Shown here piece by piece: positions 1 to 8,805 of a stretch of 64,000 nt of DNA. The position numbers were made by a program, and so were the translations under genes. The stretch comes from Chlamydiales bacterium (GTDB lineage Bacteria; Chlamydiota; Chlamydiia; Chlamydiales; JAAKFR01): NCBI GenBank assembly GCA_022601535.1, contig JAJACK010000005.1, forward strand, positions 1 through 64,000. Reading direction: 5' to 3'. The notes under the pieces are model-generated. The model worked only from the letters and a program-made list of their open reading frames with translations. It was not told where the DNA came from and made no database searches. Each line of letters starts with the position of its first letter. Position 1 is the stretch's first letter.

Positions 1-71
1 TATTAATTATTATAATAATAGTTTATCATAATTAATATTAAAATTCAATTAAATGTCATGCGATTAATGAC

Positions 72-1019
72 TTAAAAGAGGTGGCAGGCGGTAAAATGGC
101 CTGATTTGACCTCTTTAAAGCGGGGGCGTACAAGAGAGCATTGTGCTGTTGCTTTGGGGCACCGGGTTTTGAAGGGGCACCCTTTAGAGGGGGTGAGGGG
201 GCTTGGGACCTCTCCTTTGAGGACAATACGCTCCCTTTTTTGCTCGATTTTGGGGTCGGGGATGGGAATCGCTGAGAGAAGGGCTTGGGTATAGGGATGT
301 AGAGGATCGCGGTAGAGCATCTCAGCGGGGGCAAGCTCAACGAGCTCTCCAAGGTACATAACAGCCACGCGATCTGAGATGTATTTGATAACAGAGAGGT
401 CGTGTGCGATGAAAAGATAGGTGAGTCCCATCTGTTTTTGGAGCTGTTTGAGGAGATTGACCACTTGGGCTTGGATGGAGACATCAAGAGCTGAGATAGG
501 TTCATCGAGAATGAGAAATTCAGGCTCGATGCAAAGGGCTCGAGCAATTCCAATCCGTTGTCTTTGCCCTCCAGAAAATTCATGGGGAAAACGGCTCATA
601 TGGGAGGGATTGAGACCGACTAAGTTGAGCATTTTTTCAATACGCCTTTTCCGTTGGATCCCTGTAGCTGTTTTGTGGATATCGAGTGGCTCTCCAACAA
701 TATCTTGGACAGTCATTCGAGGATTGAGAGAGGCGTAAGGGTCTTGAAAGATGATTTGCATTCGGCGGCGCATCTGTTTGAGGTCGATGCGGGAGAGTTT
801 GGAGAGGTCTGTTGAGTCGAAGGTGATATCGCCTGATGTTGGCTCGTGGAGATGGAGGATGGTTCGTCCGACTGTTGATTTCCCACATCCTGACTCGCCG
901 ACAAGACCGAGAGTTTCTCCTCGGTGGATATTGAGGTTGAGGTTACGGATAGCAGTGAGGGTTTGGTTGCCTACTTTAAATGTTTTGGTGAGATTACGTA
1001 CTTCAAGAAGGGGTTTCAT
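72..1019 (-). CDS. oppF: Oligopeptide ABC transporter ATPase OppF
   Basis: One of the two cytoplasmic ATPases that power a peptide importer. In a 315-aa protein I see Walker [10 protein letters not shown] (41-49), the ABC signature [10 protein letters not shown], Walker [12 protein letters not shown] and a C-terminal Cys-rich tail (GCPFKTRCP) typical of the oligopeptide/dipeptide subfamily. The open frame continues upstream, but that extension lies inside oppD; the ATG at 1019 ([10 protein letters not shown]) is chosen because it puts the usual ABC N-terminus first and leaves a 17-nt overlap with oppD. It is the last gene of the leftward oppA-B-C-D-F run. The oppABCDF order matches the CT198-CT202 block of Chlamydia trachomatis (from memory). 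Confidence 0.95.
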   Translation of the reverse strand: MKPLLEVRNLTKTFKVGNQTLTAIRNLNLNIHRGETLGLVGESGCGKSTVGRTILHLHEPTSGDITFDSTDLSKLSRIDLKQMRRRMQIIFQDPYASLNPRMTVQDIVGEPLDIHKTATGIQRKRRIEKMLNLVGLNPSHMSRFPHEFSGGQRQRIGIARALCIEPEFLILDEPISALDVSIQAQVVNLLKQLQKQMGLTYLFIAHDLSVIKYISDRVAVMYLGELVELAPAEMLYRDPLHPYTQALLSAIPIPDPKIEQKRERIVLKGEVPSPLTPSKGCPFKTRCPKATAQCSLVRPRFKEVKSGHFTACHLF

Positions 1020-1968
1020 CGCTTTGCTCCCAGCAGGTGACGGTTTGGGTTGAAGAGAGTTGTGTGAGGGGTGGAGGTGTCGATTGGCAAATACGCATCG
1101 CTTTGTCACACCTTGGACAGAAGGCGCATCCTTTTGGGGTGTCGAGGAGATTAGGAGGTGTTCCAAAGATCGGTTCGAGCACTTCTCCTCTTTGCATATC
1201 GAGGCGGGGAACGGAGCGGAGAAGTCCTCGGGTATAGGGGTGAGCAGGGTTTGAAAAAATCTCATTTAGGGGAGCTGATTCAACGATTTGGCCAGCATAC
1301 ATCACAAGAACACGGTCGCACATCCCTGCCACAATTCCAAGATCGTGGGTGATCAAGATAATGCTCATCTTCATCTTTTTTTGGAGGGTTTTCATCAGTT
1401 CAAGAATTTGGGCTTGGATGGTGACATCAAGCGCAGTGGTTGGCTCATCGGCAATGAGAAGTTTGGGGTTGCAGGCAAGGGAGATTGCGATCATCACTCG
1501 TTGTCTCATTCCTCCACTAAACTCATGGGGATATTGCATGATCCGTCTTGCTGGATTAGAAATTTCAACGAGATGGAGGAGCTCAATTGCCCGTTGTTTT
1601 GCTTCAAAGGAAGAGAGTTTTTGATGCCGTTTGAGCATTTCGATAATCTGTTTTCCAATTCGCATAGTGGGATTGAGCGAGGTCATCGGATCTTGGAAAA
1701 TCATTCCAATCTCTTTGCCTCGGATTTTTTTCATCAATTTTTTGGGTTGATGGAGAAGTTCTTGTCCATTAAAATGCACTTCACCTGAGGCTGGAATGAG
1801 GCGTAGAATCGACTGGGCAGTGACACTTTTTCCCGACCCCGACTCTCCTACAATTGCAACGGTTTCTCCTGGCATCACTTCAAAAGAGACATCACGTACT
1901 GCTTCCACCTTTCCAAGGTAGGTATTGAAGTTGACGCGGAGATTTTTTACTTTGAGTAGAGGGGTCAC
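1003..1968 (-). CDS. oppD: Oligopeptide ABC transporter ATPase OppD
   Basis: Second ATPase of the peptide importer, 321 aa. Walker A GESGSGKS starts at residue 41, the signature is FSGGMRQR and Walker B is [12 protein letters not shown]; the C-terminal segment [12 protein letters not shown] is the Cys-containing oligopeptide-binding tail of the OppD/DppD family. The start codon is GTG at 1968 and shares a GTGA with the stop of oppC, which implies translational coupling. Its 3' end runs 17 nt into oppF. OppD and OppF are expected to form a heterodimer on the cytoplasmic face of the OppBC pore. Confidence 0.95.
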   Translation of the reverse strand: MTPLLKVKNLRVNFNTYLGKVEAVRDVSFEVMPGETVAIVGESGSGKSVTAQSILRLIPASGEVHFNGQELLHQPKKLMKKIRGKEIGMIFQDPMTSLNPTMRIGKQIIEMLKRHQKLSSFEAKQRAIELLHLVEISNPARRIMQYPHEFSGGMRQRVMIAISLACNPKLLIADEPTTALDVTIQAQILELMKTLQKKMKMSIILITHDLGIVAGMCDRVLVMYAGQIVESAPLNEIFSNPAHPYTRGLLRSVPRLDMQRGEVLEPIFGTPPNLLDTPKGCAFCPRCDKAMRICQSTPPPLTQLSSTQTVTCWEQSDETPS

Positions 1969-2876
1969 GCTTTCCTCAGTTTGGGGTCAAGTGCATCACG
2001 CAATCCATCTCCAACTAAGTTAAAGGCAAGCATGGTGATGCTGATGAAAAGAGCTGGAAAAAAGATCCGCCATGGATAGTAGCGCATCGCTGCTAATCCA
2101 TCACTTGCCATCACTCCCCAACTCGCCATCGGTGCTTGCACACCAAGTCCTAAGAAGCTTAAGAATGCTTCGGCAAAAATAGCTGTTGGAATCGTAAGTG
2201 TCATCGTGACGATAATAGGACCCATTGTATTGGGAAGAAGGTGTTTAAAAAGGATTCTCCGTCGTCCAGCTCCTAGAGCGATTGCAGCTTGAATGAATTC
2301 TTGCTGTTTGAGCTGGAGCATTTGTCCACGGACAATCCGAGCCATTCCGATCCATCCAATGATAGTGAGGGCGATGATGATGGGAACAAGTCCTGAACCT
2401 AAAACAACCATGAGCATGATGACGACGAGGAGATAGGGGATGGCGTAGAGGATGTCGGCAAGACGCATCATTAAGTTATCAACTCTTCCTCCGATGAGGC
2501 CGGCAATACCACCGAAGAGAACTCCTATAATCAGATCGATAAAAGCGGCTGTGATGCCGACAAAAAGGGAGATGCGCGCTCCTTGACAGGTGCGGGTGAA
2601 CATATCTCGCCCAAGGTCATCCGTACCAAACCAAAATTGCATGCAAGGGGCGTGATTCTTGAGGGAGAGATTGGTTTCGTAGTAAGTGTGCGTGCTTAAA
2701 AGAGGACCTAAGATAGCAAAAAAAGAGAGGATTGCCAGAATAACAAGGCCACATGTAGCAATACGGTTGAGGCGAAAACGGCGCCATACATCTTCCCAAA
2801 AAGAGAGAGAGGGGCGGTCGATTGTTTCACCTATCGCAAGGTCGCGTGTGATTGGCTCAAAGAGATTCTCTGTCAT
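1965..2876 (-). CDS. oppC: Oligopeptide ABC transporter permease OppC
   Basis: Inner-membrane permease of the peptide importer, 303 aa from the ATG at 2876 (MTENLFEP). The longer frame to 2915 would overlap oppB by 43 nt, whereas 2876 gives the ATGA overlap seen at the other junctions of this operon. An N-terminal cytoplasmic tail precedes the first membrane helix (about residues 35-55). The binding-protein-dependent transport EAA-type loop is visible as AAIALGAGRRRILFKHLLPN, where the ATPase docks. The C-terminus ends in the family pattern GDGLRDALDPKL. Confidence 0.95.
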   Translation of the reverse strand: MTENLFEPITRDLAIGETIDRPSLSFWEDVWRRFRLNRIATCGLVILAILSFFAILGPLLSTHTYYETNLSLKNHAPCMQFWFGTDDLGRDMFTRTCQGARISLFVGITAAFIDLIIGVLFGGIAGLIGGRVDNLMMRLADILYAIPYLLVVIMLMVVLGSGLVPIIIALTIIGWIGMARIVRGQMLQLKQQEFIQAAIALGAGRRRILFKHLLPNTMGPIIVTMTLTIPTAIFAEAFLSFLGLGVQAPMASWGVMASDGLAAMRYYPWRIFFPALFISITMLAFNLVGDGLRDALDPKLRKA

Positions 2877-3802
2877 GACAATCGGTTCCTCAGTTTGAGG
2901 CGTGGATCTACCCAACCATAGACAATATCTGTTAGGAAAATTGCTGTCAGCAAGATGATGCTGTAGAAGACTGTTAACCCCATAATCACGGTGTAATCAC
3001 GATTGGTGACACTGTTGATAAACCATTGCCCAAGGCCGGGGATGCCAAAGATTTTTTCAATGATAAAACTTCCCGTCAAGATGTTGACGACAATCATTCC
3101 AAGGTAGGTGACAACAGGTAGAAGGGCGTTGCGCATCGCATGTTTGATGATAACTGTTTTTCCTCCAAGCCCTTTTGCACGAGCCAATTTAATGTAATCC
3201 ATTGAGAGAACTTCGACCATATTAGCGCGGGTTAAGCGAGCGATAAAGGCCATTGGAAGGGCAGATAAAGAGAGTGCAGGAAGGACAGATTGGCGGAAAG
3301 TGCCCCATCTTGCAACGGGGAAAAGGTCGAGCTTGATGGCAAAGATGTATTGTAAAAAGGCTGCGAGGATAAAACTTGGTACTGAAATGCCGATAACAGC
3401 GATGAGCATAGAGCCATAGTCTTGCCATTTATTTTGAAAAAAAGCGGCGATTGATCCGAGAAGGACTCCCAGACTGATTGCAAGAAGTGCAGCTTCGACT
3501 CCAAGAGTGATAGAAATGGGAAATCCCTGTCTAATAATATCATTAACGGTTCTCGCTTTATATTTAAAAGAGGGTCCTAAGTCCCACTTTACAATTGATT
3601 TGAGGTAATTAACATATTGAACAGGAAGGGGGTCATTGAGTTTGTAGTGCTCGTAGAGCGAATCTAAAATTTCCTTTGGAAGCGCTTTCTCTTGTGTGAA
3701 AGGGTCACCAGGAATTGCTTTCATCAAAAAGAATGTGATGGTGATAATAACCCAGAGGGCGACAATATTGGATAAAAATCGTTTGGCTAGATAGTATCTC
3801 AT
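2873..3802 (-). CDS. oppB: Oligopeptide ABC transporter permease OppB
   Basis: 309-aa permease partner of OppC. It begins with the conserved OppB N-terminus (RYYLAKRFL then a membrane helix) followed by the FFLMKAIPGDPF segment. The ATPase-docking loop is seen as LARAKGLGGKTVIIKHAMRNALLP and the end VDPRLKLRN is typical of the family. Six hydrophobic segments are apparent. Start ATG overlaps the oppA stop by 4 nt (ATGA) and the stop overlaps oppC the same way, so oppA-B-C-D-F are very likely one transcript with coupled translation. Confidence 0.95.
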   Translation of the reverse strand: MRYYLAKRFLSNIVALWVIITITFFLMKAIPGDPFTQEKALPKEILDSLYEHYKLNDPLPVQYVNYLKSIVKWDLGPSFKYKARTVNDIIRQGFPISITLGVEAALLAISLGVLLGSIAAFFQNKWQDYGSMLIAVIGISVPSFILAAFLQYIFAIKLDLFPVARWGTFRQSVLPALSLSALPMAFIARLTRANMVEVLSMDYIKLARAKGLGGKTVIIKHAMRNALLPVVTYLGMIVVNILTGSFIIEKIFGIPGLGQWFINSVTNRDYTVIMGLTVFYSIILLTAIFLTDIVYGWVDPRLKLRNRLS

Positions 3803-5385
3803 CGCTCGACCTTTGCTTGTTTAAGATCTAAAATACCCAGTGGAGAGACGTAGATATCTTTCACACGGGGAGATTTGATATAGGCAAAATTGACATGCCG
3901 AAGGGGAATAACAGGCATTTCTTCCATTAAAAGGGTTTCAGCTTCACGCAAAAGAGCGGTTCTTTTGTCTTTATCTCTTTCAAAATCAGATTGATCAAGA
4001 AGTTTTTTGTAGGTGGGGGAGTGCCATCCAGTGTGATTGATGCTATCTTCATCCGTTGTTTTAAAGAGGAGAAGATAGTTGATAGGGTCGTGGAAGGTTC
4101 CAATCCATCCATGGCGACAGATCGTGTAATTTTGGTTTGCAATAGAGCTGAGATACGCTTTCCAATCGGAGACTTCTAAAGAAACTTTGATGCCGAGCAG
4201 ATGATTCCACTGTTGTTGGATTGCTTGCATCACTTTCTGGTGTTGTCTACATGTATTATAGGAAAGAACAAGTGAAGGGAATGTTTCAAGAGTCAATCCT
4301 TCCTCTTTAAGTCCTTTTGCAAAAAGATCTTGAGCTGATTTGCTTTGATGGTCTTCATAGCAAACAAGGGGGGCTCCAAAATGTTTAAGGGGGGGGACCA
4401 AGCTCTTTGCGACCCCTTGATCGATCAAGTAGACATGGCGCATCAAATCTGTTCGGTTGATCGCAAGGCCGAGGGCTCGTCGAATATTTTGATTTCCAAG
4501 AGGAGGGATCTCTGTATTGAGTTGCAAAAACTCCACACCAGTTGATTGAACGAGATTGAGTCGCCCCTCCCTGTCGAGTTCATAGGCGATCTCAGCTGGG
4601 AGGTGGGAGAGGGGGGATCCAGCCCAGTCGAGCTCTCCTTGTTCAAACATGTAGAATTCGGTCGTTGCGTCATTGATCATACAGAGATCGATTCGATCGA
4701 GGTGGACAGCCTCTCGATCCCAATAGTAGGGATTTTGATGCATTTCGATCTCTCCATCGTGGATCCAATGGGTGAGTTGAAAAGGGCCATTTGAGACGAA
4801 GAGAGGACCACATTCAGCTGCCCATTGTTCATTTGCTTTCACCGAAGGGCGATGGGTGGGATAGAAAGAGGATGAGGCGAGCATTTCTAAAAAATAGGGA
4901 GCGGGATGTTCCAGTGTGACTGAGAGGGTCTTTTCATCGATTTTTGCAATTCCCACCTCTTCAATTGGCACTTCACCTCGCTTTGCCTTCTTTCCATTTT
5001 TGATGATAAAGAGCTGAAAGGCAAAGGGAGAAGGGTAGAGGGGGTGTAAGATTTCTCTCCAAGTATCGACATAATCATCGACAGTGACACGCTCTCCATT
5101 AGACCAAAGAGCTTCTCTTAAATGGAAGGTGTAGGTGAGTCCATCATCTGATAGTTCATATCTCTGAGCTCCAGCAAGCGTCGCAATTTGGTCGTCATTC
5201 ATCCGAGTGAGCCCTTCGAAAAGTTGAAGAAGGATATTGAAAGAGGTGATGTCTATGGAAAGGCGTGGGTCTAAGGTGGGAGGCTCAGTGAAAATATTGA
5301 GCCGAAGCGCCATTTCTTCTGGTTTTCCTTTTGAGCAGCAGCTAAGAATACAGCAGAGCCCAAAGAGAATGATTTTCTTAAACAT
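3799..5385 (-). CDS. oppA: Peptide-binding lipoprotein OppA (copy 1)
   Basis: Periplasmic substrate-binding lipoprotein (SBP_bac_5 family) that hands peptides to OppBC. The 528-aa product starts with a lipoprotein signal: two Lys, a hydrophobic stretch and the lipobox ILSC near residue 15. The family's N-terminal hallmark, TEPPTLDPRLS followed by a long binding domain, is clear, as is LPVIPLRHVNFAYIKSP near the end. It heads the oppABCDF operon (4-nt overlap with oppB). A second, diverged oppA lies 135 nt upstream, so the importer probably uses two binding proteins of different specificity. Chlamydiae are amino-acid auxotrophs, so peptide uptake is expected to matter. Confidence 0.93.
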   Translation of the reverse strand: MFKKIILFGLCCILSCCSKGKPEEMALRLNIFTEPPTLDPRLSIDITSFNILLQLFEGLTRMNDDQIATLAGAQRYELSDDGLTYTFHLREALWSNGERVTVDDYVDTWREILHPLYPSPFAFQLFIIKNGKKAKRGEVPIEEVGIAKIDEKTLSVTLEHPAPYFLEMLASSSFYPTHRPSVKANEQWAAECGPLFVSNGPFQLTHWIHDGEIEMHQNPYYWDREAVHLDRIDLCMINDATTEFYMFEQGELDWAGSPLSHLPAEIAYELDREGRLNLVQSTGVEFLQLNTEIPPLGNQNIRRALGLAINRTDLMRHVYLIDQGVAKSLVPPLKHFGAPLVCYEDHQSKSAQDLFAKGLKEEGLTLETFPSLVLSYNTCRQHQKVMQAIQQQWNHLLGIKVSLEVSDWKAYLSSIANQNYTICRHGWIGTFHDPINYLLLFKTTDEDSINHTGWHSPTYKKLLDQSDFERDKDKRTALLREAETLLMEEMPVIPLRHVNFAYIKSPRVKDIYVSPLGILDLKQAKVER

Positions 5386-5480
5386 AACAGGGGACTATAC
5401 CAGCTATTTTGTCTTAAGGGCAATCGTTCATTTTATCTCTCAAGTTTCATCTCTGAGTCATTTTCAATGGATCGTATGTG

Positions 5481-5520
5481 AATGAGGAAATATCTGGCAA
5501 TATCTGGCAAAATGAGGAAA
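5481..5520. repeat. Short nested direct repeat between the two oppA genes
   Basis: Four 10-bp blocks lie end to end in an A-B-B-A pattern: AATGAGGAAA, then TATCTGGCAA twice, then AATGAGGAAA again. The array abuts the stop codon of the upstream oppA copy (5521) and lies in the 135-nt spacer before the next oppA. No hairpin or U-tract is formed, so it is not a classical terminator. It may be slippage-generated; no function is claimed. Confidence 0.8.
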
Positions 5521-7077
5521 TTAGCGTAACTTGGCTGATTTGAAGTCGGTCGTTCCAAGTGGAGAGAGGACAACATCTTGCACATGGGGTTGGCAAACAT
5601 AGTCAAAAGAGTAGTGGTAGAGAGGGATGATTGGAAAATTCTCAACCACAATCTTCTCCGCATTATGGAGGATTGTTTGCCGCTTGAGAAGATCGGTCTC
5701 ATGGAGGGATTTTTTTAAAAGGGCTGCATAGGTGGGATTGCTCCACCGGGTATCGTTCATCCCTTCTTTTAAAGCAAAGAGCTCAAGGAAAGCGAGGGGA
5801 TCGTGGAAATCGGCAATCCACTCTCCTGTCGCAAGTTGGTAGTCTCCAGCTTTGGTTTTGGATCGATGAATCTTGTATTCACAGGCTTGTAATTCAATAG
5901 AGATTCCAAATGTTTGTTGCCATTGCTGTTGAAGTAGTTGGACAATTTTTTGATTTCGCTCTGAAGGGTGGTAGCTCAAGGTGATCGGTGGCATCATCTC
6001 TCGCGTCCATGTTTGCTCTTTGAGAACTGCTTCAAAAAGAGCTGCAGCTGCCTTTCTATCTCCATCTTTGAAGTAAGGAGTGGACTGAAGTTGTAGTGAA
6101 GGGGGGAGAGGGCTTGTTGCTATAGCTTGGTTCCCTTGAAGGATATGGGTGATGATCTCTTGTCGATTGGTCGCCATTGCAAATGCGCGTCGCATCTCTT
6201 TGTGGTTAAAAGGTTCTTTTTGGGTATTGACCTTTAACCAAAAGGTTCCATCGATTGAATAGGAGGAGAGTCGTTTCTCATCTTTCAATTTAGCAATTTG
6301 CTCGGTGGCAATGTTCGCTGATAGCGGTTGTCCAAGCCAGTCGAGTTTTCCTTTGTCAAAGAGATAGCTCTCTGTATTGTTGTCTTCGATAAAGGTGAGG
6401 GTGATTCCATCGAGATAGACATGCTCTTTATCCCAATAGGTTTCACTTTTTTTCAATTTCATCTCTGAGCCCATGTCCCAAGAAGCGAGGGTAAATGGAC
6501 CGCAGCTTATAACGTCAGATCCCCCTTTTGCAACGTTGCGTGAATGGATAGGAAAGTAGATGGGAAGGGAGGTGAGTTCGAGGAAGTAAGGGGTTGGGTT
6601 TTCAAGTTGAACGACAAGGGTTTTATCATCGCGGGCCATAATCCCGATGGTTTCAGGATTGCATTTTTTTAAGCGGGCAAGTCGTCCATTTTTGATCGGA
6701 TCGAGCATGTAGGCGTAATTGGCGATAAAATCAGAATTTAAAAGTTGCATCCATGAGTAAGTAAAATCGTGCGCTGTAATGGGATCTCCATTATTCCACC
6801 GTGCCTCTTTGAGGACAAAGGTGTAGGTGAGCAGGTCATCAGAAATTTCATAACTCTCTGCAAGGGCAGGCTCGATTTTGCCATCTAATGAAAGACGCAT
6901 CAATCCTTCGTAGAGTTGTCGCATCAAGGTGATGTCACGCACTGTTTGTGCTCGGCGGGGATCGAGCGAGGTGGGATCATCTCGCATATTTAGATTTAAA
7001 GTGTTTTTAGTGAGTTGATCAGGCTTAGATGTGCAGCTTGTTGCAATGAGGAGAAGAAGGAGAAGAAGTTTTTTCAT
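5521..7077 (-). CDS. Peptide-binding lipoprotein OppA-like (copy 2)
   Basis: Second SBP_bac_5 peptide-binding protein, 518 aa from the ATG at 7077 (MKKLLLLLLLIATSC). The lipobox IATSC is at residues 11-15. An in-frame ATG at 7101 would add eight residues before the signal; 7077 is preferred because it gives a canonical lipoprotein signal and has AAGGA about ten bases upstream. The DDPTSLDPRRAQTVRDI segment and a late FPIIPLYHYSFDY segment match copy 1, so the two are paralogues. The 5' end overlaps the 3' end of tsaD by 53 nt, an unusually long same-strand overlap. Confidence 0.92.
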   Translation of the reverse strand: MKKLLLLLLLIATSCTSKPDQLTKNTLNLNMRDDPTSLDPRRAQTVRDITLMRQLYEGLMRLSLDGKIEPALAESYEISDDLLTYTFVLKEARWNNGDPITAHDFTYSWMQLLNSDFIANYAYMLDPIKNGRLARLKKCNPETIGIMARDDKTLVVQLENPTPYFLELTSLPIYFPIHSRNVAKGGSDVISCGPFTLASWDMGSEMKLKKSETYWDKEHVYLDGITLTFIEDNNTESYLFDKGKLDWLGQPLSANIATEQIAKLKDEKRLSSYSIDGTFWLKVNTQKEPFNHKEMRRAFAMATNRQEIITHILQGNQAIATSPLPPSLQLQSTPYFKDGDRKAAAALFEAVLKEQTWTREMMPPITLSYHPSERNQKIVQLLQQQWQQTFGISIELQACEYKIHRSKTKAGDYQLATGEWIADFHDPLAFLELFALKEGMNDTRWSNPTYAALLKKSLHETDLLKRQTILHNAEKIVVENFPIIPLYHYSFDYVCQPHVQDVVLSPLGTTDFKSAKLR

Positions 7078-8044
7078 GAAAAGGGATCCTTGGCCGTACA
7101 TTTAAACTTTGGGAGTCAGCACCTCTTTTTTGGTAGAGATGGTAGCCGAGGGCGGCGATCATCGCCCCATTATCGAGGCAGAGCTCAAAAGGGGGCCAAA
7201 AAAGAGGGAGATCAAGCATCGCTTCTGCTTGGCTCCGTAGGGTTTTACTACTACTCACTCCTCCTCCCAGGACAATACTCTTTGGGTGGTATTTTTGAGA
7301 AGCAACAAATACTTTTTTTAGCAAAGAATCAAAAGCTGCCCGTTGAAAGCTGGCTGCGATATCAGCGGGTCTATAATTTCCTTTTTTTGTTTCGTATAAA
7401 ACAGCTGTTTTTAGACCACTAAAAGAGAAATCAAAGGGGCGATTTTTGATCGTACCTCCTTTAAAAGGGTACCGGTTGGGATCCCCTTCTTTGGCAAGCT
7501 CTTCAATTGCAGGTCCACCAGGAAAGGGGAGGTTGAGCATTCGGGCTACTTTGTCAAACGCTTCGCCGATCGCATCATCTTGGGTTTGGCCGATAAGCTC
7601 ATACTCTCCAACGGCACGGATCAAGACAAGGGAAGTGTGTCCTCCAGAAATCACGACACCTAAGGCAGGAAGAGGGGGCTTTTGCTCGATCATAGCTGAA
7701 GTGAGGTGCGCTTCGATATGATTGACGGCAACAAATGGTTTTTTTGTTGCTAAAGCAAGCGCTTTCCCAAAATTGAATCCAATTAAGAGTGCACCAACAA
7801 GCCCAGGGCCAATCGTTGTGGCAATGAGGTCAATCTCTTCAAGAGGAATATTTTCAAGTGCTTGACGTAGGACAGGTTCACACATTTCAATGTGACGGCG
7901 ACACGCCATTTCGGGGTAAACCCCTCCATAGATTTTCAAAAGATCATTTTGCGATGCAATCACGTTGGAGTGAATGATAGATCCATTTTCAACAACACCG
8001 ATTGCAGTGTCATCACAGCTGGTGTCGATCCCTAGGACGAGCAT
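7025..8044 (-). CDS. tsaD: tRNA N6-threonylcarbamoyladenosine transferase TsaD
   Basis: Transfers the threonylcarbamoyl group to A37 of ANN-decoding tRNAs. Visible: the ASKHA N-terminus LGIDTSCDDTAIGV, the metal-binding His pair in VNHIEAHL (H109, H113), the GGHTSL loop, and VLGGGVSSSKTLR near the C-terminus. At 339 aa the length is normal, so the 53-nt overlap with the next gene is not an artefact of a wrong stop. The partner that makes the threonylcarbamoyl-AMP substrate (TsaC/Sua5) is encoded at 18676-19536. In C. trachomatis gcp (tsaD) also stands beside the opp genes (from memory). Confidence 0.95.
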   Translation of the reverse strand: MLVLGIDTSCDDTAIGVVENGSIIHSNVIASQNDLLKIYGGVYPEMACRRHIEMCEPVLRQALENIPLEEIDLIATTIGPGLVGALLIGFNFGKALALATKKPFVAVNHIEAHLTSAMIEQKPPLPALGVVISGGHTSLVLIRAVGEYELIGQTQDDAIGEAFDKVARMLNLPFPGGPAIEELAKEGDPNRYPFKGGTIKNRPFDFSFSGLKTAVLYETKKGNYRPADIAASFQRAAFDSLLKKVFVASQKYHPKSIVLGGGVSSSKTLRSQAEAMLDLPLFWPPFELCLDNGAMIAALGYHLYQKRGADSQSLNVRPRIPFHEKTSSPSSPHCNKLHI

Positions 8045-8049
8045 GGGAA

Positions 8050-8805
8050 TTATTTTAGTTCAGAAAGGAGTTTTTGGCTAGCAGCATCGTCGATAATCCA
8101 CGTTGCATGATTTTCTTCAGATCCCACATTCTGAGAAGGATAGGTGTTTGGATCGAGCTTGGTAAAAAGAACTTTATGTAAGATGTCGGCTTTCCCTTCT
8201 CCTAGGACATAGAGGCAGATGGTTTTAGCACTATTGATCAAGGAGTAGGTGAAACTCATCCGCCACGTCTCTTTTTGGTTGACATAGTTGGGAATCACGA
8301 GTTTGTCTGTGGTGTTGATTCCTTTGGTTCCAGGAAAAAGAGAGGCTGTATGTCCGTCATCCCCCATTCCAAGCATAATGAGGTCAAAAGGGCGATCTTT
8401 AAGGATTTTTTTGATTTTTTTGCCGTAGGCATTTGCGTTTCCTTCAAGCTCTTTTTCGGCTTCCATCCGGTGGATTTTTTGATCATCAATTGGAAGGGAG
8501 CAGAGTCCTCCTTCGATCATTGCCATATGAAAGTTGCTATCGGGGTGATTGGGTGGAACAGAGCGTTCATCACTCCAGAAAAAATGGACTTTGCTCCAAT
8601 CGAGGCTTTTTTGGTGTTTAGAGGAGAGCGCTTTAAAGATCTTTTTGGGGGTTGAGCCGCCAGAGAGAGCAACGGCAAAAAAATCGTGGTCATCGATCGC
8701 TTGTTTTGCAGTTTCCACCCAATGGTTGACACAGTATTCAACTGTTTGTGTGGCGTTACCAGGGAAAACAAGGGTTCGTCGATTGTCTAGGTGAAAGCTT
8801 TTCAT
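8050..8805 (-). CDS. pgl: 6-phosphogluconolactonase
   Basis: Hydrolyses 6-phosphogluconolactone, the second step of the oxidative pentose phosphate pathway. The 251-aa protein shows the family signatures VALSGGSTPKKIFKAL near residue 45 and MLGMGDDGHTASLFPG near residue 150. The frame is open further upstream, but the ATG at 8805 (MKSFHLDNRR) gives a normal length and an ATGA overlap with the opcA-like gene. It follows zwf and opcA in the same leftward operon, so the product of Zwf is passed on by a neighbour. In C. trachomatis this gene is devB, also downstream of zwf. Confidence 0.93.
   Translation of the reverse strand: MKSFHLDNRRTLVFPGNATQTVEYCVNHWVETAKQAIDDHDFFAVALSGGSTPKKIFKALSSKHQKSLDWSKVHFFWSDERSVPPNHPDSNFHMAMIEGGLCSLPIDDQKIHRMEAEKELEGNANAYGKKIKKILKDRPFDLIMLGMGDDGHTASLFPGTKGINTTDKLVIPNYVNQKETWRMSFTYSLINSAKTICLYVLGEGKADILHKVLFTKLDPNTYPSQNVGSEENHATWIIDDAASQKLLSELK

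Noticed and set aside
1020-1265. N-terminal extension of OppF
   Set aside because: Lies in the oppD coding region, is low-complexity and unlike the ABC family start.
5481-5520. Insertion-sequence or transposon footprint
   Set aside because: Only 10-bp blocks in direct order, no terminal inverted repeats or transposase.
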